This document shows, piece by piece, positions 1 through 4,639 of a DNA stretch of 6,549 bases (positions are counted from its first letter, which is position 1; every line of letters begins with the position of its first letter). A program made the translations under genes and the position numbers. Below the pieces are notes generated by a model, which saw only the letters and a program-made list of their open reading frames with translations, did no database searches and had not been told where the DNA came from. This DNA comes from Clostridiales bacterium (GTDB taxonomy: Bacteria; Bacillota; Clostridia; Tissierellales; Sedimentibacteraceae). The stretch covers positions 8,565 to 15,113 of the forward strand of contig DNNJ01000068.1 in NCBI GenBank assembly GCA_003487955.1, given 5' to 3'.

Positions 1-394
1 ATGCCCCAGCCCAATCATATTGAAAATCTATGACGACTTCATTATTTTTGTTTATATATCCCCATTTTCCATTAAAGTTTACAGAGGCTCGCTCCTCAGA
101 AAAATCAGTAGAGGCATCATACATAAGTGGAACAGCAACAGTAGCCCCAGTTTCATTAAGATATCCCCATTTTTTGTTTTTACATACACGATACATGTTC
201 TCAGCTAATGTAGCAATATAATCGAAACTAATTTTCGATATACAGTTGTTACTACTATCGATGATCTTGAAACTACCATTATTTATGGCAATGAAATAGT
301 TTTGGTCTTTGATAGTATCTTTGCCATTGCACGCTATTATAAATAATACTACAAAAATTAACAATAAAATTTTAATAGTTATACTTTTTCTCAT
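1..394 (-). CDS. WG-repeat lipoprotein, C-terminus cut by window edge
   Basis: The first 131 residues of a probable membrane-anchored surface lipoprotein. It starts at ATG 394 with a GAGGTG ribosome-binding site 8 nt upstream, and it is open to base 1, so the rest lies outside the window. Residues 1-21 are a short basic start plus a hydrophobic stretch ending in the lipobox IIAC, so Cys22 is the likely lipidated residue. From about residue 68 there are WG (KWGYxN) repeats: KKWGYLNETG at 75-84 and GKWGYINKNN at 109-118, spaced about 34 residues, with a further YDWAGA at the edge. WG repeats are a beta-rich motif found in many bacterial surface proteins; the ligand is not known. The gene lies 61 nt downstream of the secreted-protein gene at 456-1103, across a strong hairpin, and probably belongs to the same transcription unit. 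Confidence in the family is high; the function is not known. Confidence 0.85.
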   Translation of the reverse strand, partial: MRKSITIKILLLIFVVLFIIACNGKDTIKDQNYFIAINNGSFKIIDSSNNCISKISFDYIATLAENMYRVCKNKKWGYLNETGATVAVPLMYDASTDFSEERASVNFNGKWGYINKNNEVVIDFQYDWAGA

Positions 395-409
395 AATATA
401 AACACCTCA

Positions 410-437
410 TTCCCCCGCCCATGTTTGTGCGGGGGAA
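410..437 (-). terminator. GC-rich hairpin between two exported-protein genes (attenuator or weak terminator)
   Basis: A perfect 9-bp inverted repeat, TTCCCCCGC / GCGGGGGAA (410-418 with 429-437), with a 10-nt loop. It is far more GC-rich than its surroundings. It lies between the stop codon at 456 and the start at 394. In the minus direction it is not followed by a clean T-run; the next bases are TGAGGTG, which is the ribosome-binding site of the lipoprotein gene. It may partly terminate transcription, protect mRNA ends or set the ratio of the two proteins. A plus-strand role is also possible (GTTTT follows on that side), but there is no plus-strand gene to terminate. Confidence 0.5.
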
Positions 438-455
438 GTTTTAGAATAAATGAGA

Positions 456-1103
456 CTAACTCCACGCATCGTACACAATCGATGTATCTGCATAACCAGT
501 ATAGTCCGAATTGAGATACCAATCTTGCACATATTTATGATAAAGTCCAGGCATTATATTATGCCCATATCTATATTCTTTCATATAGGAAGTTTTAGAA
601 TCGCTGCTATAAGCTATAGCAGCATCTAATAAAGAATGTGCTAAACCAAGCAATGTGCTGCCTGTCCAGAGAGTAAGACCAGCCGCAATAACAGTTACCG
701 TAAGACTTCTTATCATGCTTGTAAATTTGACATCACGATTAGTTACACCTTGATAAACAGTATAGTCACTTGGTACGCCAAATGCCGGAGTATCATACCT
801 CGCATAAGCACGATTTGGGATTACTTCATCTTTGCTTTCTTCAAACTCATGTACCTCCATGACTGTAGCACCATCTAAAATAAGATTGGTGCCATCGAAA
901 TTTGCAGAAATGTTGGTCAAACCATCAATCTCAATAAATTCGCTGTTATAAAGAGATGAGGCAATGATTGCTTGACCATCAATGACAACCAATTCTTGCC
1001 TTGAATTGCCTTGTTCTACTTCTATTGCATAGACAGGCATACATAGCATTAGAATTGATACTATCAGAACAACAGATATAACGTGTTTACTTTGGCTCTT
1101 CAT
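456..1103 (-). CDS. secreted protein of unknown function with a hydrophobic central helix
   Basis: A 215-residue exported protein that I do not recognise as a named family. ATG 1103 is preceded by a near-perfect AGGAGGAG site 7 nt upstream, which supports this start. Residues 1-26 form a signal peptide (basic start, hydrophobic core, VYA cleavage site). There is no lipobox, because the cysteine at 21 is preceded by Leu-Met-Leu. Residues 27-95 are acidic and likely beta-rich. Residues 131-165 form a hydrophobic, Gly/Ala/Leu/Thr-rich stretch that could be a membrane or amphipathic helix. The C-terminal 40 residues are rich in Tyr, Trp and Asp. The mature start (YAIEVEQG) resembles that of the secreted protein at 1586-2017 (YAIEQQG). 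It is followed by the WG lipoprotein gene. It could be a cell-surface protein or a toxin-like or bacteriocin-like peptide; neither is shown. Confidence 0.8.
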   Translation of the reverse strand: MKSQSKHVISVVLIVSILMLCMPVYAIEVEQGNSRQELVVIDGQAIIASSLYNSEFIEIDGLTNISANFDGTNLILDGATVMEVHEFEESKDEVIPNRAYARYDTPAFGVPSDYTVYQGVTNRDVKFTSMIRSLTVTVIAAGLTLWTGSTLLGLAHSLLDAAIAYSSDSKTSYMKEYRYGHNIMPGLYHKYVQDWYLNSDYTGYADTSIVYDAWS

Positions 1104-1206
1104 ATTTAAACTCCTCCTTAGAATAATTGATGTACTTTTTGAAACTCTTAAAGTGTTTATTCGACTGCAATATACGAAGGTTGTTTTTTTGGATTTACCT
1201 CCAATA

Positions 1207-1235
1207 ATTACAAATCTTTCCTATATATTATGCAA
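1207..1235 (-). promoter_or_regulatory. weak sigma-A-like promoter candidate for the 456-1103 gene
   Basis: On the minus strand there is TTGCAT (1235-1230), a 17-nt spacer, then TGTAAT (1212-1207). The -10 hexamer matches TATAAT at five of six positions; the -35 keeps only TTG. It lies about 100 nt upstream of the start at 1103. A transcript from here would begin next to the short inverted repeat TTGGA / TCCAA (1189-1204). In DNA this AT-rich such matches arise by chance, so this is tentative. Confidence 0.25.
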
Positions 1236-1250
1236 TTATTAAGTGAAAAT

Positions 1251-1320
1251 TGTTTATAATTGTTTATAATTGTTTATAATTGTTTATAATTGTTTATAAT
1301 CGTTTATAATTGTTTATAAA
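1251..1320. repeat. seven tandem 10-bp repeats TGTTTATAAT
   Basis: Seven head-to-tail decamers with no spacers. Copies 1-5 are identical, copy 6 begins with C instead of T, and copy 7 ends with A instead of T. Each unit reads TATAAT on the plus strand and TTATAAACA on the minus strand. The period is close to one helical turn, so every unit faces the same side of the DNA. It lies about 150 bp upstream of the start at 1103. It may be a multi-site operator, an AT-rich bendable or meltable element, or a slippage-prone array that changes copy number. Confidence 0.95.
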
Positions 1321-1324
1321 GTCG

Positions 1325-1381
1325 TTATATAGCAATAAATAGCAATAAAAATATTGAAAATATATCATAGTTGCTATATAA
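1325..1381. repeat. 11-bp inverted repeat flanking a duplicated decamer
   Basis: TTATATAGCAA (1325-1335) is repeated in perfect inverted orientation as TTGCTATATAA (1371-1381), with arm starts 46 bp apart. Inside and overlapping the left arm is TAGCAATAAA twice in tandem (1330-1339 and 1340-1349). The arms are AT-rich and far apart, so an operator pair for a dimeric regulator, possibly with looping, fits better than an RNA terminator. It directly adjoins the decamer array. Confidence 0.8.
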
Positions 1382-1544
1382 TGTCACTATAGGGCTCTGA
1401 AATATCATTTCAAGTACTTTTTTCAGGATTAAGTATTCAGATGCGAGGTATTAGAGTCTTTTAACTTATTTGGTGATCTTATGTATATCATATCTCCACT
1501 CCTATCTAAATTTTTTTTATTATATAACGGATAAAATGCGTCAT

Positions 1545-1583
1545 ATATTGAAAATTAATGTTTAACTAATCAATTTTCAATAT
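1545..1583 (-). terminator. AT-rich hairpin just behind the 1586-2017 gene
   Basis: A perfect 12-bp inverted repeat, ATATTGAAAATT / AATTTTCAATAT (1545-1556 with 1572-1583), with a 15-nt loop, begins 2 nt after the TAA stop at 1586-1588. It is well placed as a 3' end structure. It lacks GC pairs and no T-run follows directly; A-rich sequence continues. It could be a weak terminator or a stabilising 3' stem. Confidence 0.4.
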
Positions 1584-1585
1584 CT

Positions 1586-2017
1586 TTAAATTTCACAAGT
1601 ACCAGAAATAGCTTCTGCACTTTCTCCGTTTACAGTTACTACAACTCTTGTACGATATTTTGTATTTGAAACTCCAGTGTAACTCTTGGATGAAAATACG
1701 TTTCCTGTCCCTTTTAAACTCCATGAGGTTACATTTACCCAGTTTCCTGAGCTATATTTTTCTAAATACATTGTCCCGATAATTGTAGCTGAAGCATTTT
1801 TAGCCTCTACATATACTTCTGGATAAAGAGTATTGCCACTTGCTGATATGTATGGTGAAATATTGATAATTTCTACCCAAAACGGAGTAATTATCTGTCG
1901 ACTTATATTTGCTGATATATATCCTTGTTGTTCAATAGCGTATACATTATTGACCACAACACTTGCAAATATAAATGCAAAAATCAACACTATTGCTCCA
2001 ATCTTTTTTAGTTTCAT
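1586..2017 (-). CDS. small secreted beta-rich protein, likely output of the adjacent sigma factor
   Basis: A 143-residue exported protein. The start at ATG 2017 is supported by a full AAGGAGGAT site. Residues 1-27 form a signal peptide (MKLKKIG, hydrophobic core, VYA cleavage). The mature part is rich in Ser, Thr, Tyr and Val with alternating hydrophobic residues, as in a small beta-sandwich: PFWVEIINISPYISASG at 45-61, MYLEKYSSGNW at 83-93, YRTRVVVTVNGE at 121-132. I know this general type as small secreted proteins common in Clostridia, but I cannot give a function. Two cysteine-free strands precede a lone Cys141 near the C-terminus. It sits 75 nt behind the anti-sigma gene, with its own promoter-like motif in the gap. 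The best inference is an envelope or extracellular protein controlled by that sigma factor. Confidence 0.85.
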   Translation of the reverse strand: MKLKKIGAIVLIFAFIFASVVVNNVYAIEQQGYISANISRQIITPFWVEIINISPYISASGNTLYPEVYVEAKNASATIIGTMYLEKYSSGNWVNVTSWSLKGTGNVFSSKSYTGVSNTKYRTRVVVTVNGESAEAISGTCEI

Positions 2018-2024
2018 AATAAAA

Positions 2025-2071
2025 TCCTCCTTGTTGTTTTTGGTTCTTACCTATATAACGAACAAGGAGGA
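2025..2071 (-). promoter_or_regulatory. inverted repeat that can mask the ribosome-binding site of the 1586-2017 gene
   Basis: AACAAGGAGGA occurs twice in opposite orientation: 2061-2071 on the plus strand, and 2035-2025 on the minus strand where it is the ribosome-binding site. In an mRNA that reads through from the anti-sigma gene, UCCUCCUUGUU (2071-2061) could pair over 11 bp with the ribosome-binding site, leaving a 25-nt loop. A transcript starting at the local promoter (2051-2082) would begin after the upstream arm and would leave the site free. The pairing is seen in the sequence; the regulatory meaning is inference. Confidence 0.65.
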
Positions 2072-2082
2072 AAAAAGGGACA
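2051..2082 (-). promoter_or_regulatory. ECF-type promoter candidate TGTCCC-N16-CGTTATATAG
   Basis: On the minus strand, TGTCCC (2082-2077) is followed by 16 nt and then CGTTATATAG (2060-2051). The spacing and the CGT-type -10 fit promoters of ECF sigma factors, which usually have a 16-17 nt spacer and a CGT-containing -10. A sigma-A hexamer pair is not obvious here. The predicted start of transcription, about 2047, gives a leader of roughly 30 nt before ATG 2017. The sigma factor gene lies two genes upstream. I saw no second full copy of the pair in the window, including upstream of the sigma gene. Confidence 0.5.
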
Positions 2083-2092
2083 ATTTTTTTAA

Positions 2093-3085
2093 TTATTTTG
2101 AAATGTATTCTGCAATCTTAAAAATCTCATTTCTATTTAAATTTCCGTAAATCTGAAAATCAATACCATCTTGATACCATAACAAATAAGTTATTCCGTC
2201 AGCTTGCCAAATGTAAGCCTGAGTTTTTTTTAAGATAAGTTCTTGTATGTCAGTATCTTCAGTATCATAATATGATTTATTTTCATCTAATAATACTGAT
2301 AATTTTATAGTTAACCTTTGATTATTTTCAGATAAATAATTATAAATTAACATATTGCGTCCTTCATGAATATTAGACAATTCAAAGCCTTTAGGAATAT
2401 ATTTTATTTTAAATGATGCTAAATCGACCGAACTATTATCTTCATTCATATTTTGAGATGTGAATATACTAAACTTCTGAAATTTTTCAATAATCCAATT
2501 TAAAAAATTTGTACGTGCTTCTGTATTAAATGCCAAGACTGTAGATAGACTAATGATAATTACTAATATAAAAATAGCTGCTTTTTTAGCTATTTTTAGG
2601 AATGCTTCGTTATTGCTTTGTTTGATATTAGCTTCTTTTAGTTTTTTTCTGACAATCTTAGAATAAATAGGCTTTTGTAATATTTCAATATCATCATAGT
2701 CCTTCATATTTTTTAACAAGGATAATTGACAGGCTTCTTCCATAGAGATATTTTCTATCCATGAATTTTCGATACCCATAAAACTTGATAACATTTTTCG
2801 TATATAGTGTAATTTATTTTTGGAATTTTCAATTTTAAGTATTTTATCTATTTCGGAAGGAGTACTATTAAAACAATAACGTAAAAAAAGAATATTGCGA
2901 TATTCAAACGGTAATAGTTCTATTTTCTTAGCTAATCTAATAATCTGTTCATTAGTCAATGTCACATATGCAATATTATTAATATCTAATTCATTTATTT
3001 TTTTCAATTCATTATTAAAAGATAATTCACACACATCTTTCAAGATATTGTCAGTTGTTTTGGACAATCCTTTCACCTTCTTCAT
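2093..3085 (-). CDS. membrane-bound anti-sigma factor with DUF4367-like C-terminus and sigma-region-4-like N-terminus
   Basis: A 330-residue probable regulator of the sigma factor encoded directly upstream. Residues 45-100 (NEQIIRLAKKIELLPFEYRNI and following) resemble sigma region 4: helix, LPxxYRxxLxLRY, then a helix-turn-helix-like stretch. Residues 168-188 form one transmembrane helix. Residues 220-330 match the DUF4367 pattern of clostridial anti-sigma factors: KYIPKGFELSN, then paired strands, LLWYQDGIDFQIYGN and a final helix EIFKIAEYIS. The N-terminus is therefore cytoplasmic and the C-terminus extracytoplasmic, as expected for a sensor. The gene overlaps the sigma gene by 35 nt, which implies translational coupling. 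The ATG at 3085 has only a weak GGGA site; a TTG start at 3067, behind AAGGTG, is an alternative. The signal it senses is unknown. Confidence 0.8.
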   Translation of the reverse strand: MKKVKGLSKTTDNILKDVCELSFNNELKKINELDINNIAYVTLTNEQIIRLAKKIELLPFEYRNILFLRYCFNSTPSEIDKILKIENSKNKLHYIRKMLSSFMGIENSWIENISMEEACQLSLLKNMKDYDDIEILQKPIYSKIVRKKLKEANIKQSNNEAFLKIAKKAAIFILVIIISLSTVLAFNTEARTNFLNWIIEKFQKFSIFTSQNMNEDNSSVDLASFKIKYIPKGFELSNIHEGRNMLIYNYLSENNQRLTIKLSVLLDENKSYYDTEDTDIQELILKKTQAYIWQADGITYLLWYQDGIDFQIYGNLNRNEIFKIAEYISK

Positions 3086-3608
3086 AATATTCCCGTAACT
3101 TTTTCAAAATGCGTTGTACGCGTTTTTTTGCGGCTTCCTCTGTAATATCTAAAAGCTCTGAAATATGTTTAAATCTCAATTCATTTATAAAACGTAAATA
3201 AATAAGATTTTTCTCTTCATCTGAAAGCCTATTTATACATGATATTAGCTTTTCTTTATTTGCAATTTTTAAATATTCTTCTTCAAGCCCGTAGGCTTCA
3301 TCACTTTGAGGCAAATAATCTATGTCTTCTTCATATACAACTTTCTTGTGTTTTCTCTTAATATTTATACTTTCGTTCTTCAATATTACAACGCAGTAAG
3401 GCTCTATTTGGGGACATGGCAAAGCGGATATTTTTTCTATATTGTCAGATATATTTAAAAATGTTTGTGCTACAGCATCTTCTGCATCAAAATTATTCTT
3501 TAATATACCAAAAGAAATATTATACAACTTAACATTCATTTTTGAAAAAATCATATTGATTAGATCTTTTTCTTCATCTGTTATTGTATTTAAAAATATA
3601 ATTATCAC
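3051..3608 (-). CDS. ECF-type RNA polymerase sigma factor
   Basis: A 185-residue sigma-70 family protein that directs RNA polymerase to a small set of promoters. Region 2 spans about residues 25-88 (LYNISFGILKNNFDAEDAVAQ, then TFLNI, and the basic KNESINIKRKHKK for -10 recognition). Region 4 spans about 119-173 (INRLSDEEKNLIYLRFINELR, then the helix-turn-helix FKHISELLDITEEAAKKRVQR). Region 3 is absent, as in ECF factors, and the length is usual for the group. The start is GTG at 3608, supported by a G-run (3623-3618) nine bases upstream; the next in-frame ATG (codon 19) would remove part of the N-terminus. The gene overlaps the anti-sigma gene by 35 nt and is its probable partner. I found no copy of the putative ECF promoter upstream, so it may depend on a housekeeping promoter. 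Confidence 0.9.
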   Translation of the reverse strand: MIIIFLNTITDEEKDLINMIFSKMNVKLYNISFGILKNNFDAEDAVAQTFLNISDNIEKISALPCPQIEPYCVVILKNESINIKRKHKKVVYEEDIDYLPQSDEAYGLEEEYLKIANKEKLISCINRLSDEEKNLIYLRFINELRFKHISELLDITEEAAKKRVQRILKKLREYYEEGERIVQNN

Positions 3609-3617
3609 AACACTATA

Positions 3618-3623
3618 CCCCCC
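3618..3623 (-). promoter_or_regulatory. G-run ribosome-binding site that supports the GTG start of the sigma gene
   Basis: On the minus strand, GGTGGGGGG precedes GTG 3608, with 9 nt between the G-run and the start codon. No ATG with a good site lies nearby. A non-canonical site with a GTG start may keep sigma-factor synthesis low. Confidence 0.55.
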
Positions 3624-3673
3624 ACCAAGCTACACTCTGTGCTATTTAATGTTATCTATTATTTATTTCGGCT

Positions 3674-3702
3674 ATATTACAATTAAGTTAAACTATTATC
3701 AA
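3674..3702 (-). promoter_or_regulatory. sigma-A-like promoter candidate for the sigma/anti-sigma operon
   Basis: TTGATA (3702-3697), a 17-nt spacer, then TAATAT (3679-3674) on the minus strand. The -35 matches at five of six positions and the -10 at four of six, with ideal spacing. Transcription would start near 3667, giving a leader of about 60 nt before GTG 3608. Confidence 0.4.
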
Positions 3703-3747
3703 ATTTATTGTAACAATTGCTTGATTTTTAAATGCAATCCTAAGCAC

Positions 3748-3799
3748 GGGGACATTCCTCTGACTACAAAGACTTACCCTCAAGCAGAGTTGTGCCACC
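3748..3799. repeat. palindromic element copy A (degenerate right arm)
   Basis: It starts GGGGACATTCCTCTG, has the core AAAGACTTACCC, and ends CAGAGTTGTGCCACC. CTCTG (3758-3762) pairs with CAGAG (3785-3789). The outer right arm has decayed from the TGTCCCC seen in the copies at 5606-5789 to TGCCACC. It lies 25 bp beyond the stop codon of the nitroreductase gene. Confidence 0.85.
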
Positions 3800-3823
3800 A
3801 TACCTTTAAGAAATGGGGTTAGG

Positions 3824-4582
3824 TCAAATGTTCAAGTCAAATCCTTGCTTTTTCATTATTTTCAACATGTCCGAACGTTTAGGTATAAGATTTTTAAGCC
3901 TTGTAACAACTTGATTGCTGAAGCTGTCGACTCTTTTGTTTGCATCTCTCAAATCATAATAAGTCTGCATCTCTTCATCATAATCTTTAATTTCTTCCAC
4001 ATAATTATTAAATTTCTTATATGCATTTTCAAATAAGCGAAGCTCCATACTCATTCTTGGTTTAAGCTGCGGAGCTTGATTCGGGTAACCTATTCCAAGA
4101 CCAACCACAGGCATAGTCAATTCCGGCAGTTCTAAAATTTCAATAATTCTTTCTGCATCATTTAAAATGCTTCCGAAAAATACTACACCCAAATCGGAAG
4201 CTTCTGCTGCATTAACTACATTTTGGACAGTTAAGCAGGCATCCGTAAAACCTTGGAAGAATCTGTCCATATCTCTTGCACTTGGCTCATAGCCATCCTT
4301 ATCCTCCGCAATCCTGTAATTTCTGTATTGGTCAGCAATAAAAATTAACAGTTCCGGAGCCCTTGCCACATATTCCTGTTTGCAAACAGCTGCAATTTCC
4401 TTTTTCTTTTTTGGATCTGTCACTCGAATTATTGAGCTTGCCTGCATTCCGTTTGATGTTGGTGTTCGTCTTGCCACTTCAATCAGTTGAGCAAAAACTT
4501 CTTCAGGTATTTCTTCATTTTTAAATTCACGAATTGTTCTGTGAGCTTGCTGTCTTTGTATCATTATATTATCCTTATTCAT
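3824..4582 (-). CDS. nitroreductase-family flavoprotein (NfsA/FRP-like NAD(P)H oxidoreductase)
   Basis: A 252-residue cytoplasmic FMN enzyme that would transfer electrons from NAD(P)H to nitro compounds, flavins or quinones; the physiological substrate cannot be read from the sequence. HRTIREF at residues 14-20 is the usual FMN-phosphate segment. RRTPTSNGMQASSIIRV (38-54) is the FMN-binding PTSxxxQ region. FTDACLTVQNVVNAAEASDLG (112-132) is the dimer helix, and VVGLGIGYPNQAPQLKPRM (159-177) is the family GLxxGYP...KPR signature. The length fits the NfsA/FRP group. The frame extends to a TTG at 4624, but ATG 4582 has GAGGTG 6 nt upstream and begins where family members begin, so I prefer it. 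It lies 57 nt behind the membrane-protein gene at 4640-5548 and is probably co-transcribed. Confidence 0.9.
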   Translation of the reverse strand: MNKDNIMIQRQQAHRTIREFKNEEIPEEVFAQLIEVARRTPTSNGMQASSIIRVTDPKKKKEIAAVCKQEYVARAPELLIFIADQYRNYRIAEDKDGYEPSARDMDRFFQGFTDACLTVQNVVNAAEASDLGVVFFGSILNDAERIIEILELPELTMPVVGLGIGYPNQAPQLKPRMSMELRLFENAYKKFNNYVEEIKDYDEEMQTYYDLRDANKRVDSFSNQVVTRLKNLIPKRSDMLKIMKKQGFDLNI

Positions 4583-4588
4583 CCTTTT

Positions 4589-4594
4589 CACCTC
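4589..4594 (-). promoter_or_regulatory. ribosome-binding site that fixes the nitroreductase start at 4582
   Basis: On the minus strand, GAGGTG (4594-4589) stands 6 nt before ATG 4582. The alternative upstream TTG at 4624 has no such site. Confidence 0.7.
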
Positions 4595-4639
4595 TTCAAT
4601 ATATTTATATATGATATACCCCAAAAATACATATATAAT

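Larger units (their letters stand above)
1104..1585. other. 482-bp non-coding region rich in phased repeats
   Basis: No credible gene was found on either strand. From left to right it holds the ribosome-binding site of the 456-1103 gene (1111-1118), a weak promoter candidate (1207-1235, minus), seven tandem decamers (1251-1320), a duplicated TAGCAATAAA decamer (1330-1349), an 11-bp inverted repeat (1325-1335 with 1371-1381), a second CGTTATATA motif (1521-1529, minus) and the hairpin behind the 1586-2017 gene (1545-1583). About 130 bp between 1385 and 1515 show nothing that I can interpret. Confidence 0.6.

Noticed and set aside
20..221. Two overlapping plus-strand ORFs of 62-63 aa
   Set aside because: They lie antisense to the WG-repeat lipoprotein, which has a signal peptide, lipobox and ribosome-binding site; the plus-strand frames have no such support.
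1251..1320. Decamer array as a CRISPR array or plasmid iterons
   Set aside because: There are no spacers between units and the unit is too short for CRISPR; no replication-initiator gene is in the window to support iterons.
1398..1423. Plus-strand stem TGAAAT / ATTTCA followed by CTTTTTT, terminator-like
   Set aside because: The stem is only 6 bp, AT-rich, with a 3-nt loop, and no plus-strand gene lies upstream.
2077..2082. GGGACA as a fifth copy of the palindromic element
   Set aside because: There is no matching right arm or GACTTWCCC core nearby; it fits better as the -35 part of the minus-strand promoter.
2064..2105. AAGGAGG on the plus strand, suggesting a plus-strand gene start
   Set aside because: The nearest ATG (2103) is over 30 nt away, and the sequence is explained as the complementary arm of the minus-strand ribosome-binding site.
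1833..2150. Plus-strand 105-aa ORF
   Set aside because: It covers the reverse strand of the secreted-protein gene and the ECF-type promoter region; no ribosome-binding site at its start.
3442..3822. Plus-strand 126-aa ORF
   Set aside because: It runs antisense to the sigma gene and through a palindromic repeat; the composition is typical of a shadow frame.
4583..4624. TTG-started N-terminal extension of the nitroreductase (14 residues)
   Set aside because: No ribosome-binding site for the TTG, and ATG 4582 has GAGGTG at ideal spacing and matches the family start.
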